A DNA stretch of 64,000 nucleotides from Christiangramia salexigens (GTDB lineage: Bacteria; Bacteroidota; Bacteroidia; Flavobacteriales; Flavobacteriaceae): NCBI RefSeq assembly GCF_001889005.1, contig NZ_CP018153.1, positions 1,398,501 to 1,462,500 of the forward strand, given 5' to 3'. Shown piece after piece: positions 9,086 through 17,826 of this stretch. A model generated the notes under the pieces. It was not told the origin of the DNA, did not search any database, and saw nothing but the letters and a program-made list of their open reading frames with translations. Every line of letters starts with the position of its first letter. Position 1 is the first letter of the stretch. Both the position numbers and the translations under genes were made by a program.

Positions 9086-10456
9086 TTAAAGACTAGACCA
9101 TATAGAATATGAATTAGCCGGAACTTCTATTTTAACCCAGCCATCGCTTTGGGTGGTTGGCTGCCATCCTGAGTGACCGGTATAATCCTTGATCGTCTGG
9201 TTATACCAGTTTGTAGGTACCCATCTTTCCAAGCGGGTATTGCTGTTATTAATGTACACTATAAGACCTGGCGCACCATTACGTCTGGCTACATATTCAT
9301 CCTGATCTGCATGAAGAATATCGGTAGTACCACCTGCTTTGTTATTATGTATCCAGATTAGATTATTCAATTTATCCTTATCCAACCACTCTTCATAATC
9401 CTGATAGAAGACCGTAGGATAACCCTCATGGGTCATTATGTAAGCATAAGCTAACATCTTCCCGCTATAAATCTCATCTGTATCATGATTAGTCACAAAG
9501 GTCACGGCCTTCATGGGCTTACGCTTCCAAAGCATATCATCCTGAAGCCTGCTCAGGTCATTACCTTCAAATGCATCTCTCATACGGTAATAACAGGCAA
9601 AATCGAAGGCTGAAGCACCAGATTGGTTCACCCACCATTCTAGGGTCGCAGCATTGCCATCCCAGTATTCACCAACAGCAAAACCACCAACTTCGTTTGT
9701 CCAGTTATTCACCACCCATGGCTCAAAACCTTTTACGTAATCAAAACGCCAGCCGTCAAAGCCCATAGTGTTCTTGTAATATTTAGCTACAGAATTTGAA
9801 TTATTCCATAACCAATCCTGTACATAGCTCTTGTCATGACATAGATCTGGGAAACCACCAAAGGAACCGGAATCATTGTTATGAAAATCATTTGGATGGA
9901 AATCTGTAGCCGAGCGATTAAAGAGCCCTGAAGCAGGATTATAATCTGTATAGGTTTCTGTACCTGTATAAGGATTGCTTTCCAGGTCTCCCCCACTGTT
10001 ATGGTTTAAAACGATATCAGCGATCACACTCAGATTATTTGTGTGAGCTGTGGATATTAGTGATTCAAGTTCAGATCTGGAACCAAACCGGGTTTCTGTA
10101 GAACCCATTTGATTATAGTCTCCAAAATCATAGTAATCAAAAGGATCATACCCCATACTAAATGGGCCATTTTGCGCTTTAGATACCGGAGGAAGCCAAA
10201 TTGCATCTATACCAGCGCTGCTCCATGCCGGAATTTTAGTTTTAACGGTATTCCACCAGTTACCCCCGGCCGGGACATCCCAGTAAAATGCCTGCATCAT
10301 AACCTTACTGCCTATAGCAGCTTTGGAAGTGGATTTTTCTTTGGGTTGATAATTGACTTGTTGCTCATCGGTATGCGGGATACCGATCTCGTCTTTTTCG
10401 CAGGCAGAAAAGAAAATCAATCCCGCGAGTAAGAAATAAAAATTAATTTTTTTCAT
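9086..10456 (-). CDS. Lipoprotein alpha-amylase (GH13)
   Basis: Endo-acting alpha-1,4-glucan hydrolase, probably outer-membrane anchored. 456 residues from ATG at 10456, which gives a clean signal peptide; a longer frame exists upstream. A lipobox-like FSAC places the lipid on C19, followed by E-K-D-E, which fits the K-(D/E)2 surface-export signal known from Bacteroidota. The GH13 barrel has DIVLNH (147-152), nucleophile D239 (GWRFD), acid/base E263 (VGEYWD) and D325 (TNHD). The short barrel and VGEYWD resemble archaeal/plant-type GH13 subfamilies. No SusC/D partner is adjacent, so it seems a stand-alone gene. Confidence 0.92.
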   Translation of the reverse strand: MKKINFYFLLAGLIFFSACEKDEIGIPHTDEQQVNYQPKEKSTSKAAIGSKVMMQAFYWDVPAGGNWWNTVKTKIPAWSSAGIDAIWLPPVSKAQNGPFSMGYDPFDYYDFGDYNQMGSTETRFGSRSELESLISTAHTNNLSVIADIVLNHNSGGDLESNPYTGTETYTDYNPASGLFNRSATDFHPNDFHNNDSGSFGGFPDLCHDKSYVQDWLWNNSNSVAKYYKNTMGFDGWRFDYVKGFEPWVVNNWTNEVGGFAVGEYWDGNAATLEWWVNQSGASAFDFACYYRMRDAFEGNDLSRLQDDMLWKRKPMKAVTFVTNHDTDEIYSGKMLAYAYIMTHEGYPTVFYQDYEEWLDKDKLNNLIWIHNNKAGGTTDILHADQDEYVARRNGAPGLIVYINNSNTRLERWVPTNWYNQTIKDYTGHSGWQPTTQSDGWVKIEVPANSYSIWSSL

Positions 10457-10531
10457 AATAAAAGTGATTTGGGTTACACTCAAATTATGAAAACTTGATA
10501 ATTTACAGGGCTCAAAAATGCCAAATTGAAA

Positions 10532-10543
10532 AACGAAAACGTT
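10532..10543. promoter_or_regulatory. Possible operator upstream of the amylase
   Basis: AACGAAAACGTT, a palindromic AACG-n4-CGTT, lies 76 bases upstream of the amylase start in a 177-base gene-free interval. CG-centred palindromes of this sort are typical of LacI-type sugar regulators, but no regulator gene is in view and the motif is short. Weak call. Confidence 0.25.
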
Positions 10544-10576
10544 ATAGTGTTGATAAGTAACGGCATTTTAACATAT

Positions 10577-10611
10577 AAAAAAAGGGATCAATTAAAATTG
10601 ATCCCTTTTTT
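10577..10611 (-). terminator. Bidirectional intrinsic terminator after rpsU
   Basis: GGGATCAATT (10584-10593) and AATTGATCCC (10596-10605) form a perfect 10-pair stem with a 2-base loop, flanked by an A run on the left and a T run on the right, so it can act in both directions. On the minus strand it ends rpsU, 23 bases after its stop. Confidence 0.88.
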
Positions 10612-10633
10612 AAATTGTAACATTTTACTATTA

Positions 10634-10828
10634 CTAGATATCTTCAGCGTCTCTAAGGTGCTGGATATACTCCGCCTTTTGAATCTGAGCTCTACGAGCA
10701 ACAGATGGCTTTGTAAAATGCTGACGATCTCTTAGCTGGCGCATAGTTCCGGTCTTGTCAAACTTTCGCTTGAAACGCTTAAGAGCTCTATCTATATTTT
10801 CTCCGTCTTTAACTGGTATAATTAACAT
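10634..10828 (-). CDS. rpsU: 30S ribosomal protein S21 (bS21)
   Basis: Small basic protein next to the 3' end of 16S rRNA. The 64 residues (MLIIPVKDGENIDRALKRFKRKFDKTG) match family length. In Bacteroidota, bS21 with bS18 and bS6 is known to hide the anti-Shine-Dalgarno sequence. Here the gene has its own strong Shine-Dalgarno site, a TAnnTTTG promoter and a terminator, so it is a single-gene unit. This fits published autoregulation in Flavobacterium, in which ribosomes lacking bS21 translate this mRNA better. Confidence 0.96.
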   Translation of the reverse strand: MLIIPVKDGENIDRALKRFKRKFDKTGTMRQLRDRQHFTKPSVARRAQIQKAEYIQHLRDAEDI

Positions 10829-10834
10829 AAGTTC

Positions 10835-10846
10835 ATCACCTCCCTT
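10835..10846 (-). promoter_or_regulatory. Strong Shine-Dalgarno sequence of rpsU
   Basis: On the minus strand AAGGGAGGTGAT (10846-10835) contains nine bases, GGAGGTGAT, fully complementary to the 16S 3' tail, ending 6 bases before the rpsU ATG. Most genes in this window lack a recognisable Shine-Dalgarno site, as usual in Bacteroidota, so this site stands out and is the probable control point for bS21 autoregulation. Confidence 0.85.
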
Positions 10847-10862
10847 CTTTTGGAATCGGCTG

Positions 10863-10870
10863 CAAATATA
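10863..10870 (-). promoter_or_regulatory. Putative -7 promoter box of rpsU
   Basis: TATATTTG on the minus strand (10870-10863) matches the Bacteroidota -7 consensus TAnnTTTG and lies 34 bases before the start codon, leaving a leader of about 28 bases that contains the Shine-Dalgarno site. No clear -33 TTG was found. Confidence 0.45.
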
Positions 10871-10983
10871 ATTGAATTAATTAAACTAACATTGATTTAT
10901 ACTGATATTTTAAATATCGTCTATTAGTATATAAATCAGTGATATATACCTTTTTTCTGTAAATTGTTGAACTAATTTATTCA

Positions 10984-11853
10984 ATGATGAAAAATTTCTT
11001 AGTGCTAAGCATTCTTATCTTAATGATAAATACCTCCTTATTTGCATTTCAGGATCTTGAGGATGTTCAAATTGAAATAAGCCCGGTTAATGGAAATGTA
11101 TACATTTTGCAGGGTGCTGGTGGAAATATTGGCGTTCTAACGGGAGAAGATGGCATTTTTATGATCGATGACCAATTTGCACCTCTCTCAGCTAAAATTA
11201 TAGAAAAACTAAAGAGCTTAAGTGACCAGCCCGTGAAATTTCTAGTCAATACACACCACCACGGTGACCATACCGGTGGCAATCCCAATTTTGAAGAAGA
11301 AGATGCTCTGATCTTTGCTCATGAGAATGTTCGGAAAAGATTAAATAAAGACAGTCTTTCTACCGGCCTGCCTGTAGTTACTTTTAATGAAAAAATAAGT
11401 CTGCATCTTAATAATAACGATGTGATGCTTATACATGTGCACAATGCCCATACCGATGGTGATGCGCTGATCTACTTCCCTCAAAGCAATGTACTCCACA
11501 CTGGAGACACCTTCTTTAATGGTAATTTCCCATATATAGATTTAAGAAGTGGCGGCAGTGTGAACGGTGCTATAGAGGCTGCTAAAAAAGGACTCTCTCT
11601 AATTAATGAGAATTCCAAAATAATACCGGGACACGGCCCCATAGCCAGTTATTCAGATTATAAATCATATCTCCACATGCTGGAATCCATAAAATCAAAT
11701 GTTCTACAAGCCATCAACAGTGGAAAATCTGAATCTGAAATCGTGGCCGATGAAAGCCTTACCCGTGAATTTTACAGCGATAAAGAAAAAGAAAATTCAT
11801 TTATTACCGGTCCAAAAATAAGACAGACCTTCTATGATAGTTTAAAAAAATAA
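10984..11853 (+). CDS. Periplasmic metallo-beta-lactamase-fold hydrolase
   Basis: Exported di-metal hydrolase of unknown substrate. The 289 residues begin with a signal peptide (to about A21). Metal ligands of the MBL fold are visible: H91-H93-D95-H96 in THHHGDHTGG, H156 in HNAHTDGD, D175 in HTGDTF and H217 in PGHG. The sequence resembles the SoxH/QPPA-type and cyclase-like branches more than true carbapenemases; a class B beta-lactamase activity cannot be excluded from sequence alone. It is a single plus-strand gene with a shared terminator against the convergent acyl-CoA dehydrogenase. Confidence 0.85.
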   Translation: MMKNFLVLSILILMINTSLFAFQDLEDVQIEISPVNGNVYILQGAGGNIGVLTGEDGIFMIDDQFAPLSAKIIEKLKSLSDQPVKFLVNTHHHGDHTGGNPNFEEEDALIFAHENVRKRLNKDSLSTGLPVVTFNEKISLHLNNNDVMLIHVHNAHTDGDALIYFPQSNVLHTGDTFFNGNFPYIDLRSGGSVNGAIEAAKKGLSLINENSKIIPGHGPIASYSDYKSYLHMLESIKSNVLQAINSGKSESEIVADESLTREFYSDKEKENSFITGPKIRQTFYDSLKK

Positions 11854-11876
11854 GCCCGGGTCTTAACCCGGGCTTA
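11844..11876 (-). terminator. Bidirectional terminator between MBL protein and acyl-CoA dehydrogenase
   Basis: TAAGCCCGGGT (11851-11861) pairs with ACCCGGGCTTA (11866-11876) over 11 bases with a 4-base loop. The A run at 11844-11850, inside the last codons of the plus-strand gene, provides the T tract for minus-strand termination; the stop codon of the MBL gene is part of the stem. Confidence 0.85.
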
Positions 11877-11900
11877 TCTATATTATATATGCCTGAAAAA

Positions 11901-13070
11901 CTATTTTGCTGCAGGCTTATACTCTTTATTATCTATGACCATCTTAGCTATGATCTCCTTAAGGATTTCTGAAGTTCCTCCTCCAATAGGCCCTAGCCTG
12001 CTATCTCTGAACATTCTCGCCATCGGATAATCTTCCATATATCCATATCCTCCTAACATCTGCAGACATTTGTAAATAACTTCATCTGCGATCTTGGTGG
12101 AAAGCATTTTAGACATACTAGCCTCTTTTACCACATACACCCCATCATTTAATCGCTGAGCAATAGAGTAATTGAATTCCTTCACCATTTCTATCTCACT
12201 CGCCATTTCGGCAACAGAATGCCTTAAAGCCTGGAATTTATCAAGAGTTTTACCAAAAGCTTCTCTCTCCTTCATGTAACCTAAAGCGTAATCCAATGCA
12301 AATTCAGATCTTGCGTGGGCGTTTATTCCCATAATAAGTCTTTCCAGCGCAAAGTGCTGCATTATATAGTTGAAGCCTTTCCCTTCATCTCCCATAAGGT
12401 TTTCAGCAGGAACCTCAACATTATCAAAGGCAAGTTCAGCTGTATCTGAGGCTCTCCAGCCAAGTTTATTTAGTTTAGTAGCAGAAATTCCCTTGAACTC
12501 TTTATCTACGAGAAAAATACTCATTCCCTTGTTACCTTTATCAGGATCGGTTTTAGCTGCTACAACATAAAAGTCGGCATAAACCCCATTGGTTATAAAG
12601 GTTTTAGAACCGTTCAGGATATATTTATCACCTTTTTTAATGGCAGTGGTTTTCATCCCGGCAACGTCTGAACCTCCAAATGGTTCAGAAATACAAAGAC
12701 AACCAATTTTATCACCCTCAATACCGGGGGTTAAATATTTCTCTTTTATCTCGTGACTTGCCTCTTTATCCAAATGTGTCATTGCAAGATAAGCGTGTGC
12801 CCACATGGCGGCAGCAAATCCACCGGAATTAACCTTTTGTAATTCCTCGAGGAAAATAACAGTATAAAAAAGATCGAGACCCATTCCACCATACTCCTCA
12901 GGTTGATTAAGGCCAAAGTATCCCATTTCACCGAATTTCTTCCAGATAAATCGTTCTATAGTACCGGTTTCCTCCCATTTATCTATATGCGGAACTACTT
13001 CCTTCTGTAGAAATTCCTGAAAACTTTTTCTAAATAACTCATGTTCCTCTGTAAAATATCTACTACTCAT
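11901..13070 (-). CDS. Acyl-CoA dehydrogenase (long-chain/isovaleryl-like branch)
   Basis: FAD enzyme that oxidises acyl-CoA to trans-2-enoyl-CoA. 389 residues, normal length, with the signature CISEPFGGSDVAGMKTTA (about 126-143) and TFITNG. The C-terminal position that carries catalytic Glu in medium- and short-chain enzymes is GGGTSEI here, as in long-chain enzymes; the base is then probably E243 in HFALERL, as in isovaleryl- and long-chain acyl-CoA dehydrogenases. Chain length specificity is not certain. Stands alone, ended by a strong terminator. Confidence 0.9.
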   Translation of the reverse strand: MSSRYFTEEHELFRKSFQEFLQKEVVPHIDKWEETGTIERFIWKKFGEMGYFGLNQPEEYGGMGLDLFYTVIFLEELQKVNSGGFAAAMWAHAYLAMTHLDKEASHEIKEKYLTPGIEGDKIGCLCISEPFGGSDVAGMKTTAIKKGDKYILNGSKTFITNGVYADFYVVAAKTDPDKGNKGMSIFLVDKEFKGISATKLNKLGWRASDTAELAFDNVEVPAENLMGDEGKGFNYIMQHFALERLIMGINAHARSEFALDYALGYMKEREAFGKTLDKFQALRHSVAEMASEIEMVKEFNYSIAQRLNDGVYVVKEASMSKMLSTKIADEVIYKCLQMLGGYGYMEDYPMARMFRDSRLGPIGGGTSEILKEIIAKMVIDNKEYKPAAK

Positions 13071-13153
13071 TTTATAACTTATAATTTAAAATCTTTAAAG
13101 GCACTTCTTAAAATTGCATTTTTATGAATTTAAAGTAGTTTTTTACCTTAAAA

Positions 13154-14020
13154 TTAATCTATGACCAAATATAACTTAATTTTATCGATTTTATCGGAAG
13201 GAAACCCTTCGATTTTTGACAATTCTTCAAATGAAGAGACACTCTCACGAAGATTTCTGTAACTAATAATTTTTTTAGCCATACTCTGACTGAAATAAGG
13301 AATTTCAGCCAATTCAGATACTGTAATCGTATTCAGATTCATCAGCTCAAATGAAGGTCTGGATAGTATTTTAAATTCTTCTTTTATTCCGGCAATCACC
13401 TCTTCTGAAAGACCATAAACATCTCCCAGCTGAATTTCATCTCTAAAGCCTCCAATACTTGTACGATATTTTACGATCCGATTGGAAAGCACTTCCCCTA
13501 TACCTCTAATCCTCGCAAGGTCATTAGCATCTGCCAGGTTAAGATCGGTAAAACCAGATTTGTTAGCCGAAGTTATGACTTTAGAATCCCTATAAACTTC
13601 AGATTTTTGAGTCCATTCAGGAAAGCGAAAATACGGACTGATTGAGTTTAGCAAGCTATCGGATATTCCGGTAACCTCTTGAAATTCCTTGGCCGAATTG
13701 ACCCATTTATTCTTTTTCCGATGATCCAGAATACGGTCAATTTCTTCTATGCTCATCCCTAATTGATAGCCTTTAAAATCTGAAATAAAATTAGGGTTAA
13801 ATGGATATATGGTATCGGTTAGCTTTCTATCTGCTATTTTTAAAGAATCCAGTTTCTTTCTAAAATCGGCGATCCTTTCATCTTCAACCGGATCAGACTC
13901 TCCGGGATAAAAATTCATACTGAAAATAAGGATCTGAACCAGAATGATAAGCCCCACTAAAACAAAAATCCCATTTTGCTGACTTCTGGAAAGTGCAAAA
14001 TGGGATTTTAAGAATTTCAT
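13154..14020 (-). CDS. Membrane-anchored helix-hairpin-helix protein (ComEA-like)
   Basis: 288 residues. One N-terminal hydrophobic span (about 17-36, FVLVGLIILVQILIFSM) is followed by a mostly extracytoplasmic part with repeated helix-hairpin-helix units: around 80-115, 155-195 (DLNLADANDLARIRGIGEVL) and 228-280 (ELAEIPYFSQSMAKKII). Such units bind DNA, as in ComEA, but here there are several and the family is common in Bacteroidota without proof of a competence role. It ends just upstream of the symporter in the opposite reading order (12 bases apart, same strand), so co-transcription is possible. Confidence 0.8.
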   Translation of the reverse strand: MKFLKSHFALSRSQQNGIFVLVGLIILVQILIFSMNFYPGESDPVEDERIADFRKKLDSLKIADRKLTDTIYPFNPNFISDFKGYQLGMSIEEIDRILDHRKKNKWVNSAKEFQEVTGISDSLLNSISPYFRFPEWTQKSEVYRDSKVITSANKSGFTDLNLADANDLARIRGIGEVLSNRIVKYRTSIGGFRDEIQLGDVYGLSEEVIAGIKEEFKILSRPSFELMNLNTITVSELAEIPYFSQSMAKKIISYRNLRESVSSFEELSKIEGFPSDKIDKIKLYLVID

Positions 14021-14032
14021 CTTTTATAAATA

Positions 14033-16114
14033 TCAGGCAGCGTCTTTTGCTTCTCTTTGCGCTTTATAAAGAGTTCCCTCTTTAAGTTTCTCTAGATACT
14101 CTTTAAGATCTCTGCGTACCTCACCAGACATTATATATAAACCAATAATGTTAGGGAAAGACATCGCAAGGATCATCATATCTGAGAATACTAATACCGC
14201 TCCTAAGCTTACTGATGCTCCTACTACTACGAAGATCAGGAATAAAACTTTATATACAAGTTCCACTTTAGTGCTTTTTCCAAACAGGTAAGTCCAAGCA
14301 CGCATTCCATAATAAGACCATGAGATCATGGTAGAAAATGCGAAAAGGAATACTGCAAGAGCAAGTACATATGGGAACCAGGAAATTACACTTGCAAAGG
14401 CATCAGACGTAAGCTGAGCTCCTCCAATTCCCGATACTTCATGCATACCAGTAAAGATAAGCACAAGAGCTGTAAGTGTACATACTACAACTGTATCGAT
14501 AAATGGTTCAAGTAAGGCCACAAAACCTTCAGATGGCGGATGATTTGTCTTAGCCGCCGAGTGAGCGATCGCTGCAGATCCAACACCGGCCTCGTTAGAG
14601 AATGCTGCACGCTGGAATCCAACTATCAATACTCCAATCACACCACCTTTTAGAGCAGTAGGATTAAAGGCTCCGTCCCAGATCGCATTAAATGCAGGTC
14701 CAATATTTTCAAAATTGATCCCGATAACTGTTAAGGCACCTAGAACATATACTGCAGCCATAAATGGTACGATCTTACCGGTTACTTTAGCAATACTGCT
14801 AATTCCCCCAATAATTACAATACCAACTAATATAGCTACTACTACACCAAACCAGAATCCGTTACCTACAAGTGCAGGGAACTGTCCGGATAAAATTTCA
14901 AAAGACTGGTTAGCCTGGAACATATTACCTCCACCAAAGGAAGCTCCAATTCCTAATACTGCGAAGAATGCAGCAAGGAATTTACCAAGACCTCTCATAT
15001 TTCTTTTTTCCAGACCATATCTTAGGTAGTTCATTGGACCACCAAATACACGTCCTTCAGAGTTGATAAAGCGGTACTTTACACCTAAGGTACATTCCAC
15101 GAATTTAGAAGACATTCCCAGAAGACCGGCTAGGATCATCCAGAAGGTTGCTCCAGCTCCACCAAGGGATACCGCAACAGCAACACCGGCAATGTTCCCC
15201 AATCCAACAGTTGCAGAAACTGCAGTAGCTAAAGCCTGGAAGTGAGTAATTGTACCTGGTGCATCAGGATTATCATATTTACCTTTTGCAAGATCAAGAG
15301 AGTGTCCAAAACCTCTGATGTTAATGAAGCCCATTCTTACAGTGAAGAATGCTGCACCTAAAATTAACCATACAACAATAAAAGGAATATTGTGTTTTTG
15401 AGGATCCCCATTTGGATGGGTAAGGATCACAGGCTCATCATATTCGATCTGAGCGAAGTAATGTGCTCCAAACTCAATAAGGTCTTCTGTGTTTTGATAG
15501 TCATAAATAACTTCACCTTCATCAACCTTATGTTCCAATAAACCGGCAACTTCGGCCGTTGCTTCGATCTCTTCACCAGTCTGAGTTACAATAGTTGCAA
15601 TAGCCTGGCCTTCCTCTACGTGTTCTCCTTCAGCTACCAGCCACTTTTTCAAGGTATACACCTTTTGCGCTTCAGCCGACCAACCTGGAACACCTATATT
15701 TTTAACATCAGCATATACAACCGGATCATAAACTCCAATCGCTGTAAATGGATCCCAGAAAAGGATCGCATCCATTTTCTCTACGATAGGCACAAATGTC
15801 CCGTTAAAATGTTCAGTGATCGCTTCAGCTTTAACCGTAAAAGATTTGGTTACTGAATTACCCTCGCTATCCGTAATAATTACGTCGTAGGGAATACCTT
15901 CTGTTAAACCTTCTGCCCTGTTGGAAGATAATGGAGTCTCAGGATTTGTCCACTTATAGGAATAAGGTGGAGTTCCTCCCTCTACTTCAAGATCTATAAA
16001 CCCGTTATTAATAATTTTCGAAGGATTACCAATTTTAGCTTTTACATCTAGTTCTTGGGCGAACATTCCTAAAATTGAAAATGTAAAGAACATTGAAAGC
16101 AAATACTTTCTCAT
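14033..16114 (-). CDS. Sodium:amino-acid symporter (AGCS) with extracytoplasmic SprB-like and lipoyl-like N-terminal extension
   Basis: 693 residues, far longer than the usual 450-550 for the alanine/glycine:cation symporter family. A signal peptide (1-20) is followed by a SprB-type beta repeat (about 22-98, [14 protein letters not shown]), a stretch resembling a biotinyl/lipoyl domain (about 135-213, [20 protein letters not shown]) and then the membrane domain from about 243 with [16 protein letters not shown] and [17 protein letters not shown]. The lipoyl-like part has TQTG where TDK or MKM would sit, so it probably carries no cofactor. The core should import alanine or glycine with Na+; the role of the extension is unknown. 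Confidence 0.88.
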   Translation of the reverse strand: MRKYLLSMFFTFSILGMFAQELDVKAKIGNPSKIINNGFIDLEVEGGTPPYSYKWTNPETPLSSNRAEGLTEGIPYDVIITDSEGNSVTKSFTVKAEAITEHFNGTFVPIVEKMDAILFWDPFTAIGVYDPVVYADVKNIGVPGWSAEAQKVYTLKKWLVAEGEHVEEGQAIATIVTQTGEEIEATAEVAGLLEHKVDEGEVIYDYQNTEDLIEFGAHYFAQIEYDEPVILTHPNGDPQKHNIPFIVVWLILGAAFFTVRMGFINIRGFGHSLDLAKGKYDNPDAPGTITHFQALATAVSATVGLGNIAGVAVAVSLGGAGATFWMILAGLLGMSSKFVECTLGVKYRFINSEGRVFGGPMNYLRYGLEKRNMRGLGKFLAAFFAVLGIGASFGGGNMFQANQSFEILSGQFPALVGNGFWFGVVVAILVGIVIIGGISSIAKVTGKIVPFMAAVYVLGALTVIGINFENIGPAFNAIWDGAFNPTALKGGVIGVLIVGFQRAAFSNEAGVGSAAIAHSAAKTNHPPSEGFVALLEPFIDTVVVCTLTALVLIFTGMHEVSGIGGAQLTSDAFASVISWFPYVLALAVFLFAFSTMISWSYYGMRAWTYLFGKSTKVELVYKVLFLIFVVVGASVSLGAVLVFSDMMILAMSFPNIIGLYIMSGEVRRDLKEYLEKLKEGTLYKAQREAKDAA

Positions 16115-16255
16115 ATGAATTTTCGGTTATTTGTTTGAGGTTAAAATTATAGCCCGTGAATATGCTAAAAAAATAGGCTAATTCAAACTTTTGGGAGTTA
16201 AAATGTGAACTTCATGTTAATATTAGACGAATACTGGCGGAAGATGAGCCCTTAT

Positions 16256-16486
16256 TTAAAGGTCAAAAACTGAAGTTCTTTTGGTATATATAAGGTCTTT
16301 TAATTTTAACCAGAAGGCAAGTGTAAGATATACGATAAAGCCTGCTCCCATGGTAAAAAATGAAGCGTAGATAAAAAAGAGCCTAACACTTTTTGCACGC
16401 ATTCCAAGCTTATCTGCCAGACGCGTGGACACATAAAAACCATGCTTTTCCAGATAATGCCTAATATTAGATACGAATGCGGTCAT
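16256..16486 (-). CDS. Small PspC-domain membrane protein
   Basis: 76 residues: a short N-terminal part (HYLEKHGFYVSTRLADKLGMRAKSVRLFFIY) typical of PspC, then one hydrophobic helix (ASFFTMGAGFIVYLTLAFWL) and a basic tail. In enterobacteria PspC senses envelope stress through the phage shock regulators; no pspA or pspF lies nearby, so function here is inferred only from the domain. It follows the DUF2851 gene by 9 bases, suggesting one transcript. Confidence 0.8.
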   Translation of the reverse strand: MTAFVSNIRHYLEKHGFYVSTRLADKLGMRAKSVRLFFIYASFFTMGAGFIVYLTLAFWLKLKDLIYTKRTSVFDL

Positions 16487-16495
16487 AAAGCAAAA

Positions 16496-17779
16496 TTAAT
16501 GGATTTTAGGCGATTTATTTAGAAGAGAAGTACCCAATTCACATCGCATGCATCCATTTTTATCACAATACCGCTTTTTCAAATGTACCAGTGCCTGTGA
16601 TTCCATTGCATTTTGAGCAATATTAGGTTTTAAGAAATTAAATATATCTACCACCGCATTGGCCTCTGCACTAATACTACTAATCAATTCCTGAATTTGC
16701 TCCAGATCTTGCGGATAACCGGCAAGATTGTAAGCATATTTCACTGGAATTATACAGTTTATCAACAGGAGATCAATAAAGCTTTTAGTAAGCTTCTTCT
16801 TCCTTGTAGAATGTGGTTTTCCAAAATTATAATGGTTTTGCCAGTATTCGGAGGGCTCCAATTCAAATATATTAGAAAGATCATCCTTTGAATAGGTTAT
16901 TTCAATGTCCTTGAAAAGCTTTCTTTTGTTATTATAAAGTGCTGCGAGTTGCGCCAACCTGATGCTGGGGAAATTATCCGGTCTTAACCTGAAAAATTGA
17001 GGTTTTGCTAAATGCTCATTATTGAGAGCATATTTTCTTTTCAGAAATTCATATTCCTTTTTTAGCTCCAATGCATAGGTATCCTCAGAATCAATTAGGT
17101 TTGCCTGACCCAATAATAGTGCCTCGAGCTTTAAGAGATCACCCGAATTCTTCTGAAGGATCTTAAAATCTAAACTATGAGCGATATCGCTAAAAGCTGT
17201 TCCATTCTGATTCAGTCCAAAAGTTTTCGCCAGGAATATAAATAAAGTCGCCTCCCAATCATTACCCGTTCTGTTCCAAACTTCAAGAATCGCTTTGGAT
17301 TTTTCCTCTAGTCTTTCGAAGTATAAACGTTCCAGCCAATGTTGGATCTGAAAGTCTGAAAAACCAGAGAACTCTTTTTCACAATTTATTTTCTGAGGTT
17401 TTTTCTCCAGTAATAACCGGTAATTTTCCAGGATAGTTGAATCAATTAGATCCTTCACCACCATAACTGGAATAGCCGATTCATCCTTTCTATAGATCTC
17501 AGCATCATGCTCCCATACTACATGAAGTATAACATTATCATAAGCGGGATCACACTCATGCCTATGTACATACCAATCTGAAGCCTTTATGTGGATCTCC
17601 ACATTCCCTGCCCATTGCTGACCTCCGATCTCAAGTCTCGAATTAAAAAAATCGGGACCGGAATTCTCATTTAAAAAACCCGGATGTATTATTTGCAAAG
17701 GTTCACCTTCAGTAGTCTTAAGACCCTGAGAATCAAATTTTCTGAACTTCCAGATGTGATAAAGAAGATCTTCCCGCAT
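16496..17779 (-). CDS. DUF2851 family protein
   Basis: 427 residues with the DUF2851 hallmarks: MREDLLYHIWKFRKFD at the start, HPGFLNENSGPDFFNSRLEI, WAGNVEIHIKASDW and VILHVVWEHD. The family is almost confined to Bacteroidota and has no proven function; the central D/E/H-containing core has the look of a nuclease-type fold, but that is speculation. The C-terminus has a cysteine pair motif (CDKNGCMRC). The putative -7 box TACATTTG (17791-17784) lies only 4 bases before the ATG, which would leave a nearly leaderless mRNA. Confidence 0.85.
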   Translation of the reverse strand: MREDLLYHIWKFRKFDSQGLKTTEGEPLQIIHPGFLNENSGPDFFNSRLEIGGQQWAGNVEIHIKASDWYVHRHECDPAYDNVILHVVWEHDAEIYRKDESAIPVMVVKDLIDSTILENYRLLLEKKPQKINCEKEFSGFSDFQIQHWLERLYFERLEEKSKAILEVWNRTGNDWEATLFIFLAKTFGLNQNGTAFSDIAHSLDFKILQKNSGDLLKLEALLLGQANLIDSEDTYALELKKEYEFLKRKYALNNEHLAKPQFFRLRPDNFPSIRLAQLAALYNNKRKLFKDIEITYSKDDLSNIFELEPSEYWQNHYNFGKPHSTRKKKLTKSFIDLLLINCIIPVKYAYNLAGYPQDLEQIQELISSISAEANAVVDIFNFLKPNIAQNAMESQALVHLKKRYCDKNGCMRCELGTSLLNKSPKIH

Positions 17780-17826
17780 TCATCAAATGTATCAATTTAA
17801 TCATCTGATAATGTACGCCTTATAAA

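Noticed and set aside
10984..11853. Antibiotic-resistance beta-lactamase
   Set aside because: The MBL fold is clear but sequence and context resemble broad hydrolases; no resistance cassette or mobile element is nearby.
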